The notes: generated by a model not told the origin, from the letters alone. Positions 1 to 7,714 are shown, counted from the stretch's first letter. The stretch is 64,000 nt of DNA from DATKXU01 sp035528905 (GCA_035528905.1 DATKXU010000082.1:1-64000), one strand, 5' to 3'. Numbers and translations: made by a program.

Positions 1-112
1 CGGCTCAGTTACCAATTATGCGCAAAGTTTCATGAGATGTCAAGAAGTTTCCAGCCTAGGAAGCACAAGAGACTTAAAGCGGCAATCAACGATCTGTGGA
101 TATGCAGACTTT

Positions 113-286
113 TCAAGGCAGCAACGTCCACTTGGTGGCTATTGGAGAGCCAGCACGATGTGGGCCTCGCAAGGCCCGGATAACTCGAGCCACTTCCTCA
201 CGACCCAGGGCAGCCAGCCTACGCTTTAATTCAGGGCTACTTATCCAGGAAGGCTCTGTAAACGCCTCTCCCGACGCCTGCTGAGC
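113..286 (-). CDS. hypothetical small protein (doubtful)
   Basis: An ATG-started reading frame of 57 codons on the minus strand. The composition looks protein-like (PELKRRLAALGREEVARVIRAL), but I recognise no family. The frame stays open further upstream, into the antisense of the DUF72 remnant, so this could be the 3' end of a broken gene. I see no convincing ribosome binding site. It sits at the outer edge of the integrase element, among other decayed sequence. Confidence 0.2.
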   Translation of the reverse strand, partial: AQQASGEAFTEPSWISSPELKRRLAALGREEVARVIRALRGPHRAGSPIATKWTLLP

Positions 287-362
287 CATCTCGCTGATGT
301 CACTGGGACTACCGCACCTGGACGCTTTCTTCTTCACTTCCTCCGACTGGGAGGAGTAAAGA

Positions 363-845
363 CCGTCCCACTCGCGCCAAAGCCCGAGGGCATGGAAGTA
401 CCTGGTATCGCTCCCGGAAGCGCTCAAAGGACTCCCTCTGGTGTATGAATTCCGCAACAGGGGATGGGCTTCAGAAGAAACGACGAATAGGCCGAAGCAG
501 GCCGGTATCGGATTGTGCGTGGTGGACGAGCCGCAAGTCGGAGTTTTGATGCCGATGGTCCCGGCAGTAACGTCCGACATCGCATACCTGCGGCTTCATG
601 GCCGAAACCGGAAGTGGTTCGAGGACCCTTCACAGCGGTACGACTACCTCTACAGCGATGAGGAGCTGATGGGGCTCCTCCCCACCATTGAGACTATGGC
701 ATCCCAAAGCCGCACGATGTACATCGCCTTCAACAACTGCCACGTTGGTTCGGCAGTTCGGAATGCGAAGACGATGCCGGACCTACTGGGCATGGAGCTC
801 CCCCTCTTTCAGGTGGATTTGCCCCTTGGTGACACCCGCCGATAG
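363..845 (+). pseudogene. DUF72 family protein, C-terminal remnant
   Basis: The C-terminal half of a DUF72 (YecE-like) protein is clear. It has LPEALKGLPLVYEFRN, then YLRLHGRN, a RYDYLYSDEEL segment and the closing FNN-x5-AVRNAK block, ending normally at 845. The frame is open only back to a stop at 357-359, and the N-terminal TIM-barrel half of this roughly 240-residue family is missing. A GTG at 441 gives a 134-codon frame, but the homology extends upstream of it, so the GTG is not a natural start. A frameshifted or deleted 5' end is the simplest reading. It lies just outside the integrase and may mark the left flank of the mobile element. Confidence 0.7.
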
Positions 846-1142
846 AACCCTCTGGAAAGCCCCGAACATCGGTGAGTTTAAGGGCATTTGACACACCGAT
901 GTCTCCCATTCCTCGCTAGGCGATACCGCCTCACCAACCATGCCGCGAGTACCATTGGTGCAATCTGACGAAGCACGCCCCCGCTCCCAGCCCATGGCCC
1001 AGGCGCGGTTCTACTTGCTATCGCCCCGTTGTGAGGCAGAATAGAGCCTCTTCATACAGCCTTCGACGGAATCGTCCCCCGCTCAGTGGCAAGTCCTAGC
1101 AGGCCGCTAAGCGGTCCAGCCGTCATCTCCCCATGTTTCTGC

Positions 1143-1170
1143 TTGACATACGGCAAAGACATGGTATACT
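1143..1170 (+). promoter_or_regulatory. sigma-70 type promoter of the integrase
   Basis: TTGACA at 1143-1148 and TATACT at 1165-1170 are separated by 16 nt, close to the consensus. The predicted start of transcription falls inside the palindrome at 1176-1189. The integrase start codon is at 1256, so the leader is about 80 nt. Confidence 0.75.
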
Positions 1171-1175
1171 AGATG

Positions 1176-1210
1176 GGAAGCTAGCTTCCGATAAGGTTTA
1201 ATTATCGGAA
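1176..1210. promoter_or_regulatory. two overlapping palindromes in the integrase leader (operator or recombinase core site)
   Basis: GGAAGCTAGCTTCC (1176-1189) is a perfect 14-nt palindrome directly after the -10 box. It overlaps a second inverted repeat, TTCCGATAA (1186-1194) and TTATCGGAA (1202-1210), with a 7-nt spacer. Nine-nucleotide arms around a 7-nt spacer match the usual geometry of a tyrosine-recombinase crossover site. The position over the start of transcription would also suit an operator that autoregulates the integrase. The sequence does not separate the two roles. Confidence 0.5.
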
Positions 1211-1255
1211 ATGAGAACGCACGCAACAGCCTACTGGTTTGTGGGGTGAAAAGCG

Positions 1256-2212
1256 ATGAAGATGGAAAGCACTTTGGCAAGGGCAGAGTCGCTGCCGGCT
1301 ATGCTGGACCAGGCGGAGGACTATATGCGGGCGGCTGTGTCGGCGAACACAGAGAAGGCATACCGCACCGATTGGCGGCACTTCGTTGCCTGGTGTGAGT
1401 TCCACGATGTGGACTCCCTGCCGGCCACTCCTGCAATGATCGCCGTGTACATCACCGACCAGGCTAAGGAGTCAAAGCCCTCGACGATAAGCAGGCGCCT
1501 GTCTTCGATCTCCGTTGCCCACAGAGCAGCCGGGCACCAATCGCCAACCAGAAGCGAGTTGGTGCGAAAGACGCTCAAGGGCATCCGCCGAACCCTGGGA
1601 GTGGCCCCCACACGCAAAGCGCCTGTGAGAGCAGATCACCTGAGGGAGATTGCGCCGAAACTCGGTGACACCTTGCAGGAGGTGAGGGACAAGGCGATCC
1701 TGCTTGTGGGATACGCCGGCGCATTCCGGCGCTCGGAGCTCGCCGCTCTCACGGTGGATGATCTCACCTTCGTCGCTGAGGGGGTGAGAGTCCTGGTCCG
1801 CAGGAGCAAGACTGACCAGGAAGGAGAGGGCCAGGTGAAAGGCATCGGGCATGGCATGAACGCCGTTACCTGCCCGGTCAAGGCTCTGCAGGCATGGATG
1901 GAGGTGGCCCGGATAACATCCGGGCCCGTGTTCCGAGCCATCAGCCGACATGGCCACATATCGGACACCGGTCTGAGCGACAGGGGCATAGCCCTGGTGG
2001 TTAAGCGGATAGCTAAGAAGCTGGGCGTAGATCCTGCCGCAGTGGGGGGACACAGCCTCCGGGCAGGATTTGTCACCGACCAGTATGCCAGGGGGACGGC
2101 TGAGGGTGTAATCATGCAGCAAACAGGGCACAAGAGCCGGGCGGTCCTGGCTCAGTACCGGCGTGAGGCCGATGCCTTTGCCTTCAACTTCACAGCGGCT
2201 GCAGGATTGTGA
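1256..2212 (+). CDS. tyrosine-type site-specific recombinase/integrase
   Basis: A 318-residue protein with the two-domain layout of phage-type integrases. An N-terminal SAM-like core-binding domain (about residues 18-110) contains NTEKAYRTDWRHFVAWC. The C-terminal catalytic domain (about 120-310) has the expected residues: Arg158 in FRRSEL, Lys185 in RRSKTD, His266 and Arg269 in GHSLRAGF, His292 in TGHKS, and the nucleophile Tyr301. All are intact, so it should be active in strand exchange. The ATG at 1256 was chosen because it follows a GGGGTGAAAAG stretch; an ATG two codons later is possible. Its neighbours (primase, iteron-like array, XRE remnant) point to an integrative element. The specific attachment site cannot be assigned here. 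Confidence 0.93.
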   Translation: MKMESTLARAESLPAMLDQAEDYMRAAVSANTEKAYRTDWRHFVAWCEFHDVDSLPATPAMIAVYITDQAKESKPSTISRRLSSISVAHRAAGHQSPTRSELVRKTLKGIRRTLGVAPTRKAPVRADHLREIAPKLGDTLQEVRDKAILLVGYAGAFRRSELAALTVDDLTFVAEGVRVLVRRSKTDQEGEGQVKGIGHGMNAVTCPVKALQAWMEVARITSGPVFRAISRHGHISDTGLSDRGIALVVKRIAKKLGVDPAAVGGHSLRAGFVTDQYARGTAEGVIMQQTGHKSRAVLAQYRREADAFAFNFTAAAGL

Positions 2213-2266
2213 TCCCAGGACTGGTCTCCGAAACTCTACCCTTGCCGCTACTGGTGTGATCGGCCG

Positions 2267-2509
2267 CTACCGATTGCTCCGACTCCCGCCTCGAATCGCC
2301 ATGCCTTCGGTGCCGCAGTAGCTAGCCAGGAAGAACGGCGATTCTGCTGATCTCAAGCGCAAGCCCTCCGCCGCCGTAAATGGACCGATCTCCTCGACGC
2401 CGAACAATCCCGCCGGATCCTCCACGCGCAGCACTCTCGGCCCGCCATCCACCCCACAAACGACAAGCTTCAGCACCAAATCACCCTCAGACCTTAACAT
2501 TCCTAACAC
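2267..2509 (-). CDS. hypothetical protein of the mobile element
   Basis: A reading frame of 80 codons from a GTG at 2509, or 77 from the ATG at 2500, which sits right behind AGGA. The sequence looks protein-like (LKLVVCGVDGGPRVLRVEDPAGLFGVEE) with several short beta-like stretches, but I do not recognise a family. It points the same way as the primase operon, and its 5' end lies next to the iteron-like array at 2521-2659. It could be a small replication accessory or simply a chance frame. Confidence 0.35.
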   Translation of the reverse strand: MLGMLRSEGDLVLKLVVCGVDGGPRVLRVEDPAGLFGVEEIGPFTAAEGLRLRSAESPFFLASYCGTEGMAIRGGSRSNR

Positions 2510-2520
2510 CCAGGCCCGGT

Positions 2521-2659
2521 GTATGTTGTGTATGTTGGCGTATGTTTTCCCCCCGCGCTATATACGTATTATATAAATTCGCGTGCATACATATGCGCGA
2601 GAATTTGTTATTTCTATACGTGGGGGTAACGGGAACATACACAAATATACACAACATAC
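2521..2659. other. mirror-symmetric iteron-like array around an AT-rich core (candidate replication origin)
   Basis: GTATGTT occurs at 2521-2527, 2530-2536 and 2540-2546 (steps of 9 and 10 nt). Its reverse complement occurs at 2634-2640, 2644-2650 (one mismatch) and 2653-2659 (steps of 10 and 9 nt), so the array is a mirror image of itself. The roughly 85 nt between are much richer in A and T than the surroundings and hold a nested palindrome, GCATACATATGC, near 2585-2596. It lies in the non-coding gap just beyond the primase operon. Iterons near an AT-rich region and a replication gene are the classic layout of iteron origins, but no initiator of that class is recognised, so the role is inferred. 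Confidence 0.5.
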
Positions 2660-2711
2660 ACATTCCAAAATTCCCTTCTTTGAGATCAACGGAGGAGAAA
2701 ACGGCCGCCAG

Positions 2712-3104
2712 TCACCCCTCCAACCCCCTACCTGTAATACCTAATCCCCGCAACCTAGCCTTCGCCGCGTCGGCAGCCAGCGGACACCCGCGGACCACCG
2801 CCCGAGCTTCAGCCTGCGCATACAACTCAACATGTACAATGCTCTCGCCTGGTCTAATCACAATCGGGAGGGGACGGTCCTGTAACGCCCCTCGGATCAA
2901 ATCAATCAATCCCTCGACCGTCAACGACTCTCCCTCCGATCCATCCGAGCCCCTGAGCTCCCTGGCCAGCTCCGGGCTGTGTTCCCGGAGCAGCTCCCGG
3001 ACCTCCGCCGTCAAAGCGCCCTTGGCCGCCTGCACCCTCAGCGATCCCCCCTGTAACTCCAATTCAATTCCCTGGGCCTCTAGTCGCTTGATGAGAGGCT
3101 GCAT
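2712..3104 (-). CDS. TubC N-terminal docking-like protein, companion of the primase
   Basis: A 130-residue protein starting at the ATG at 3104, one base beyond the primase stop codon, so it is translationally linked to the primase. The first 50 residues (LIKRLEAQGIELELQGGSLRVQA and then TAEVRELLREHSPELARELRG) follow the pattern of TubC-type docking domains: two helices around a beta hairpin. That module also turns up as a short gene or tail beside mobile-element primases. The C-terminal half (LTVEGLIDLIRGALQDRPLPIVI) is unassigned. Docking of a partner protein to the primase is inference from fold and linkage. Confidence 0.6.
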   Translation of the reverse strand: MQPLIKRLEAQGIELELQGGSLRVQAAKGALTAEVRELLREHSPELARELRGSDGSEGESLTVEGLIDLIRGALQDRPLPIVIRPGESIVHVELYAQAEARAVVRGCPLAADAAKARLRGLGITGRGLEG

Positions 3105-3105
3105 C

Positions 3106-5991
3106 TCACTCCTCCTCGATCGGAATATCCAATGTCTCCTGATCATCACCGCGAGACGGGGACTCCATCGCCGGACTCTCGTCCTCGCTCTCAACGTGCT
3201 CCCTCTCAGACATATCCACGGTCGGCTGCAACTGCCACTGCTTCACTCGATGCAGTGTGCCCGCCATCACGATCCGGAAATCTCCGATGACACGGTCCCT
3301 CTGCCTGCCGAGCATCTTGCCGAATATGATCCGCTGCGACCTCTCCGACCCCTTGCCGAAGCTCCACAGCTCACTCTCGACCGCCGCGTCGAACAGCTCC
3401 GACACGCCGACCGGCCGTTCGCGGTGTCTCTCGTACCAGATCTCCACTAACGCTCGCCAGGCCGATCCCTCGATGTCCGCGATCTCGTAGAATTCCGTCA
3501 GGTTCGCCAGGAAACCCTCGACCCCGGCGCATTCGCAAATCCCCCCGAGCGTTCGGCTCCAATATTCATAGCTGCCCAGTGGCCGCGCTCGATACGGCGT
3601 CATCCCTCTCTGAACCCATGCCTTGCAGATCAGCAGCGCCGCCCAGATCAACGTCGCCCGGTTGTCCAGCGTGTAGGACCTCAAGTCCCGATGCTTGAAT
3701 TCCTCGCGCAGCCACGGCCGGTCAACCTTCGGATCGATCCTGATACGGATCGTTTTCCTCGCGATCTCCGTGGACATTGTCGGGTTGTTCGCTGTGGCCA
3801 CCCAGACGCATCGGATCGGCACGTTCAATGTCTCGGTCTTGCCCAGAATGCGCTCCTCCCAGACCATCTGTGCCAGCGCCGAGGATAATGCCCCCGAATC
3901 GAGGCTCTTAACCACGTTGTCAATCATCACCACCGGCTGCGCCCTGCTCAACACTGCCGTGAGCCTCTTGCGCCATTCGTCGTCGTCGTTGGTCTGGGTG
4001 ATCGTCCCGATGTGCCGACCGACCGAGGGCATCATCAGTATGTCCATCAGCAAGCTCTTGCCCGATCCTGGCTCAGGCGCTTCGATGAGGTGCAGCGGAG
4101 TAGGGCCGGGGATCATATCGCGGACGAATGGCAGCAGCCACAGGCAGAACGCATGCGCGCGGTCCGCCGCGTCTTTGAACGGGAAATCGCACGTCAGATC
4201 CTCAAACACGTCCATCGCCGCCCGGACGTGGCCGTCGGTGATTTCCTCCGGGAGTTCCAGGATTTCGACGCCCGGCGCGGGCTGGTAGTATGTCCGCGAT
4301 GCCGCATGGTAGCCCGGATCGATCTGCAGAGTCCCATCGGGCGCAAACACCGGCACCTCGGTGATCCTGGTCAGCACCGGCAAGGGCACATCCGGAGTGG
4401 CCAGGACGTCCTTGACCTGCTTATCGCTCGGTGAACTTTTAATCATGTAACCAAATCCTCCTTTAGATGTCTTTTCTATCCGCCAGTTGGATACCCGCAC
4501 AAGCGCGTGCCTCATCAGATCGAGATTGAACCGAACGGGCGTGAGTGCCCCGTTGTCGTCCGGCTCGAGGCGCAGACAGGAGCGTCCCTGCCTGAAATAT
4601 TGGGGCGGTTGGTTCGCCAAGCGGATCGCATCCCAGCTCTGCGCCGTCGTCACGACCAGGTCGCCGCAGTCCGTCATTATCACCGGCAGCCCGTTCTCCG
4701 GACTATCATCCGAGGCAAGCGGCAGCCGTTCCCCGCCTAGCTCTTTCTCCTCGGTGTTGTCGCGCAGGTATTGACTGAGCCCGTCTCTCACATCCCTTCT
4801 GACCAGGTCATGCCTCTTGGCCAGCTCATTGATGAATGGCCCGCGGACTCCCCGATCCACGCGCGCAATTAGCTCATACGCCTGCCGGAGAATCTGCTGC
4901 ATGTCGCTGGTGGAGGGCTTGGCTGGCTGCCGCCGGATCCAGTAGCTGATGTATGGCAGCGCCTGCGCCATGAGGCTCTGGAAAGCCTCTGCGCCGTTCT
5001 CTTGGACGTACGACGCCGGATCGTGCGGCTCTGGGAGCTCCATGACCTCGACGGCATGCCCTGCCTCAAACAGCAGCCGCCCGATCTTATCGCTCGCCGC
5101 CTGGCCGGCCTGGTTGGCGTCTGCGTCGTACGCCAGCACGAATCTCGTCTCCTTGCCGAGCCAGCGCAGCCAGTCGCGGGAGAAGTTTGCGGAGATCGTC
5201 GAGCATGCCGGGATGCCGGCCTGCTCGAGCAGAATGCGGTCAATGGCGCCCTCGACTAAGACGCATTGCCGTCCCCGGAACCTGTGGATCCCCATCGGCA
5301 CGATCGGCGTGTATCCCGCGTTCGCCAGGCTGATGTACTTCGGCTTTGCCTCTCGCAAAGTGCGGCCCGTGATCTGCAAGACCTTGCCGTGATGAATGAT
5401 CGGGAATATGAGCCGCCCCATCTGCAGCTCGTATTCCTGACCGTCCACGGCTCGGATCAGCCCCGCCCGCACGGCCTTCTTGCGGAGCTCCGCGTCCTTG
5501 ATCGCAATGCCGTAGCCGATCTGATATTCCCTGATTGATTCCTCGGTGATCCCGCGCTTGGCAAGGTACGCCAGGGCCTCGGGCTTCTTCCATAGCAGCT
5601 CATGCGACCGCGCCACGTATTCCGCGAGGAATGCCCGGACCGCCTGCTCCCGGGCTGCTGCTTGCTTGTCCTTGTTGCTGAAGTCTGGTATCGGTATCCC
5701 GTAACGGCCGGCCAGCCGGATCGCCGCCTCCCAGAACTCGACCCCTTCCGCCTGCATCACAAAATCGAAGACGGACCCGCCCCGCCCGCATCCGAAGCAG
5801 TGCCACCGGTTCTCGTCCACCCAAACGGTAAGGGACGGACTCTTCTCCGCGTGGAACGGGCAGAGGCCAGTTCGTCTCGCTCCATTGCCTGAGAGTTGTA
5901 CACGTTCACGGACGGTCTCCTCAAGTGGGACACCCTCCCGTATCCTAGCCAAGAAATCGAACGCTGGTGTACTTCTTTCTTCCTGTTTCAT
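3106..5991 (-). CDS. DNA primase-helicase of the mobile element (CHC2 zinc finger, TOPRIM, P-loop domain)
   Basis: A 961-residue multidomain replication protein. Residues 40-78 are a CHC2 zinc finger with Cys44, His47, Cys65 and Cys68. A DnaG-like core follows, with a TOPRIM domain holding Glu247 (LVEGAIDR) and the DAD metal site at 289-291. After a long linker, a P-loop ATPase has Walker A PGSGKS (641-646) and Walker B VVMIDN (687-692). The last part (VWVATANNPTMSTEIARKTIRIRID) resembles AAA/SF3-like helicases of plasmids and integrative elements. Host DnaG is about 600 residues and lacks the ATPase. The start overlaps the stop of the upstream gene by ATGA, and AAGGTGAG precedes it. It probably primes and unwinds the element's own DNA. 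Confidence 0.88.
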   Translation of the reverse strand: MKQEERSTPAFDFLARIREGVPLEETVRERVQLSGNGARRTGLCPFHAEKSPSLTVWVDENRWHCFGCGRGGSVFDFVMQAEGVEFWEAAIRLAGRYGIPIPDFSNKDKQAAAREQAVRAFLAEYVARSHELLWKKPEALAYLAKRGITEESIREYQIGYGIAIKDAELRKKAVRAGLIRAVDGQEYELQMGRLIFPIIHHGKVLQITGRTLREAKPKYISLANAGYTPIVPMGIHRFRGRQCVLVEGAIDRILLEQAGIPACSTISANFSRDWLRWLGKETRFVLAYDADANQAGQAASDKIGRLLFEAGHAVEVMELPEPHDPASYVQENGAEAFQSLMAQALPYISYWIRRQPAKPSTSDMQQILRQAYELIARVDRGVRGPFINELAKRHDLVRRDVRDGLSQYLRDNTEEKELGGERLPLASDDSPENGLPVIMTDCGDLVVTTAQSWDAIRLANQPPQYFRQGRSCLRLEPDDNGALTPVRFNLDLMRHALVRVSNWRIEKTSKGGFGYMIKSSPSDKQVKDVLATPDVPLPVLTRITEVPVFAPDGTLQIDPGYHAASRTYYQPAPGVEILELPEEITDGHVRAAMDVFEDLTCDFPFKDAADRAHAFCLWLLPFVRDMIPGPTPLHLIEAPEPGSGKSLLMDILMMPSVGRHIGTITQTNDDDEWRKRLTAVLSRAQPVVMIDNVVKSLDSGALSSALAQMVWEERILGKTETLNVPIRCVWVATANNPTMSTEIARKTIRIRIDPKVDRPWLREEFKHRDLRSYTLDNRATLIWAALLICKAWVQRGMTPYRARPLGSYEYWSRTLGGICECAGVEGFLANLTEFYEIADIEGSAWRALVEIWYERHRERPVGVSELFDAAVESELWSFGKGSERSQRIIFGKMLGRQRDRVIGDFRIVMAGTLHRVKQWQLQPTVDMSEREHVESEDESPAMESPSRGDDQETLDIPIEEE

Positions 5992-6242
5992 GGATTCTCA
6001 CCTTGCCCTATAACGAGTTCCTTCAGCTCGTGTTGTAGCCGTTGTATCTCCCTCTGGAGCTGCCGCCGCTTCGCCTCACGCGCCGTGTCCGCACGGCGGG
6101 TATTCCAGGACCCACATATCCGCCTTGATTCAGCAATGGCTGCCCGCACTTCGTCCGCCCACTGACTCACATCATCGGTCTTGAGATCATCGACGAAAGC
6201 GTCAGCAATCGCATCCGAGTCGAGCGGTTCCGCAGGAGCCAT
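5988..6242 (-). CDS. small coiled-coil protein A, paralogue of its upstream neighbour
   Basis: An 84-residue protein, overlapping the primase start by 4 nt. It reads as a helical domain (LDSDAIADAFVDDL, then QWADEVRAAIAESRRIC) followed by a basic, heptad-like helix (AKRRQLQREIQRLQHELKEL). The same layout and many identical positions occur in the protein at 6261-6551, so the two arose by tandem duplication. I know no family name. Co-transcription with the primase suggests a replication or copy-control accessory, which is inference. Confidence 0.7.
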   Translation of the reverse strand: MAPAEPLDSDAIADAFVDDLKTDDVSQWADEVRAAIAESRRICGSWNTRRADTAREAKRRQLQREIQRLQHELKELVIGQGENP

Positions 6243-6260
6243 GGCCTCAGCCGTCCTCTG

Positions 6261-6551
6261 TCAGGAATTGGCAGCCAGCTCTCTTAGCTTGACTTGTAGG
6301 CTCACGATCTGCTGCTCTATCTTCCGCCGTTCAGATTCTCGCTTGGTATCCAACGGCTTGTTTAGCGGCGGGCAAGCACGCTGGCTCTCGGCAATCAGCC
6401 GATGCACCTCATCGCTCCACCGCTGGACATCGTCTGATACCAGGCAGCGAGCGAAGGCGGCAGCGACCGCAGCCGAATCCAACGCATTCGGGGTCTGGCT
6501 ACACTCAACTATAAGCTTTATCTCCTTAGACCTAGCAGGCACTGCAACCAT
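6261..6551 (-). CDS. small coiled-coil protein B, paralogue of its downstream neighbour
   Basis: A 96-residue protein and probably the first gene of the primase operon, 18 nt upstream of its paralogue. The blocks ALDSAAVAAAFA, RWSDEVHRLIAESQRAC and ERRKIEQQIVSLQVKLREL align with those of the 84-residue neighbour. It has about 17 extra N-terminal residues, starting MVAVPARSKEIKLIVECSQ. The C-terminal helix looks like a short coiled coil that could pair with that of the neighbour. Function unknown. Confidence 0.68.
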   Translation of the reverse strand: MVAVPARSKEIKLIVECSQTPNALDSAAVAAAFARCLVSDDVQRWSDEVHRLIAESQRACPPLNKPLDTKRESERRKIEQQIVSLQVKLRELAANS

Positions 6552-6638
6552 GCCTCGACTTTCCTTAGCCCTGTCTCGCCGCCGCTAACTCGCCAGCCAT
6601 CTGCCCATCCATCCGAATCCAAAAAGCTGCCCGAAACG

Positions 6639-6681
6639 GAGAAAGCCCCGATCCCCCTTGCGCAAGGATCAGGGCTTTCTC
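6639..6681. terminator. strong hairpin upstream of the primase operon
   Basis: GAGAAAGCCC pairs with GGGCTTTCTC (10 bp), and inner GATCC/GGATC and CTTGCGCAAG pairing extends the stem. It lies between the primase operon and the XRE remnant and would insulate the operon from transcription entering from the right. Confidence 0.6.
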
Positions 6682-6794
6682 TCTCCGCTTTCAGCACCTG
6701 GCCGGATGCCTATTCGGGCAAATCATTCAGTTTTTACCGGGGACGGCCATCCGCCGTGGCGGACCGACCGCCCCCTATCGGAAAGGAGGTAAAG

Positions 6795-6817
6795 GTGAAG
6801 CAGGCGTACTGCTTCAC
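6795..6817 (-). terminator. hairpin at the 3' end of the XRE remnant
   Basis: GTGAAGCAG and CTGCTTCAC form perfect 9-nt arms around a 5-nt loop. They overlap the stop codon of the XRE remnant, and on the minus strand a short T-rich run follows. It could be that gene's terminator or an operator. Confidence 0.4.
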
Positions 6818-7059
6818 TCCCAGTTTAACGCTTTCCACCAGTTTGTCCATAAAGTTGACTTTACATTTTCGCCTTCGCAGCAGATTTTTTCGCCGATTAG
6901 CGTCTCCAGGGGCATCCCCAGCGCATCCGCCACCTTTATCAAAGTAACCAGGTGAGGGTTGTCAACCTCGTCGTTCTCCAGACGCGACTAGGTCACCACG
7001 GAGAGCTGCGCTTCAACCGCCGCATTCTCCTGCCTCATCCCAAGCGCCAGAACTTGTCG
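6814..7059 (-). pseudogene. XRE-family HTH repressor, 5'-truncated with an in-frame amber codon
   Basis: In one minus-strand frame the sequence reads RQVLALGMRQENAAVEAQLSVVT, then TAG (6988-6990), then SRLENDEVDNPHLVTLIKVA, followed by DALGMPLETLIG and a tail ending in TGA. This is the typical Cro/C1-type helix-turn-helix with its SRLEN recognition helix and the LxTLxKVADAL block. The amber codon falls where these proteins have a small residue before SRLEN. The N-terminus is missing because the reading passes directly into the truncated lectin gene. It is probably the dead repressor of the mobile element. Confidence 0.75.
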
Positions 7060-7292
7060 TCTGATATCAGACTGTAGATGAACTGGTTTTCCGGCTCCGA
7101 GGTTGCCGTTGCGAGATAGCCTCCAGCCGATCCGGCGGCAGCATTGGCTGCTGCCCACATAATAGATGCCGGAACATAAACAGCCTCATACCAGTGCCCA
7201 TTACCCCCAGAATCCACCGACCACTCCACCGGCGCGGCCGAACAGCTGCCGGAGAGCAGGATGGTCGCTACAAGAGCGAGAAACGTCTTCAT
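7035..7292 (-). pseudogene. secreted C-type-lectin-like protein, truncated at the element junction
   Basis: The first 85 residues of a secreted protein. A signal peptide (MKTFLALVATILLSGSCSA) is followed by the first third of a C-type-lectin-like domain, including WAAANAAAGSAGGYLATATS, PENQFIYSLI and DDKFWR. Such domains usually run about 130 residues and often precede a PEP-CTERM tail. Here the frame stops after LG, exactly where the XRE remnant begins. Upstream, TTGACA-17-TATAAG abuts the start codon. The gene was apparently cut by insertion of the element or by a later deletion. Confidence 0.6.
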
Positions 7293-7714
7293 CTCCTTAT
7301 ATTCCTGCCTGTGGGAATTGTCAATAGTCGGATGTGGATGCGAGCGAGCCTACGGCGGAAAACTGGCAAATTCACCAGTTGACAACCGTGCCGAAAGGCG
7401 AGGATTCGAATGACTTGAAACCAAGCATGGGCTTATAGCGTGATTCGATGCCTCGGTGATCATGTTTAACTCGATTGTTCATCCCAGATAACCTGCTTGC
7501 AGCCAAGACACTGCATGATTTTTCGCCGACAGATCCCCAAACTGGACTTTTGGCACGAATCTTGCGCTAAATGCCACGTGTAGGGCACGGATGTCTGCGG
7601 ATCTCGGCGAGCTGGCCCTGACAGGATTACCGGTGTCGGTTTCCCGACCGTAATACGCCGGTCAACGGGGAATCCGGAATTACGATAACAAAACCACAGG
7701 GAGGTTGACAAAGC
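7293..7714. other. intergenic region with regulatory site only
   Basis: I see no credible gene here. The region holds the sigma-54-type site at 7551-7565 and the leader of the PEP-CTERM gene. A minus-strand frame of 81 codons has no family resemblance. Confidence 0.5.
7551..7565 (+). promoter_or_regulatory. sigma-54 (-24/-12) promoter of the PEP-CTERM gene
   Basis: TGGCACGAATCTTGC matches the RpoN consensus. The GG at 7552-7553 and the GC at 7564-7565 have exactly 10 nt between them. Transcription would start near 7577, giving a leader of about 138 nt. PEP-CTERM/exosortase systems are known to be tied to sigma-54 through the PrsK/PrsR pair, so the site makes sense in this position. Confidence 0.7.

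Noticed and set aside
2380..3450. Open + strand frame of 356 codons across the iteron region
   Set aside because: It runs antisense to the TubC-like and primase genes and is Ser/Pro/Arg-rich, without any domain. The opposite strand explains it fully.
6756..6947. Small + strand gene behind GGAGG near 6786
   Set aside because: The ribosome-binding-like sequence is there, but the frame is antisense to the XRE remnant and the product has no protein-like pattern. The GTGAAGCAG inverted repeat explains the conservation better.
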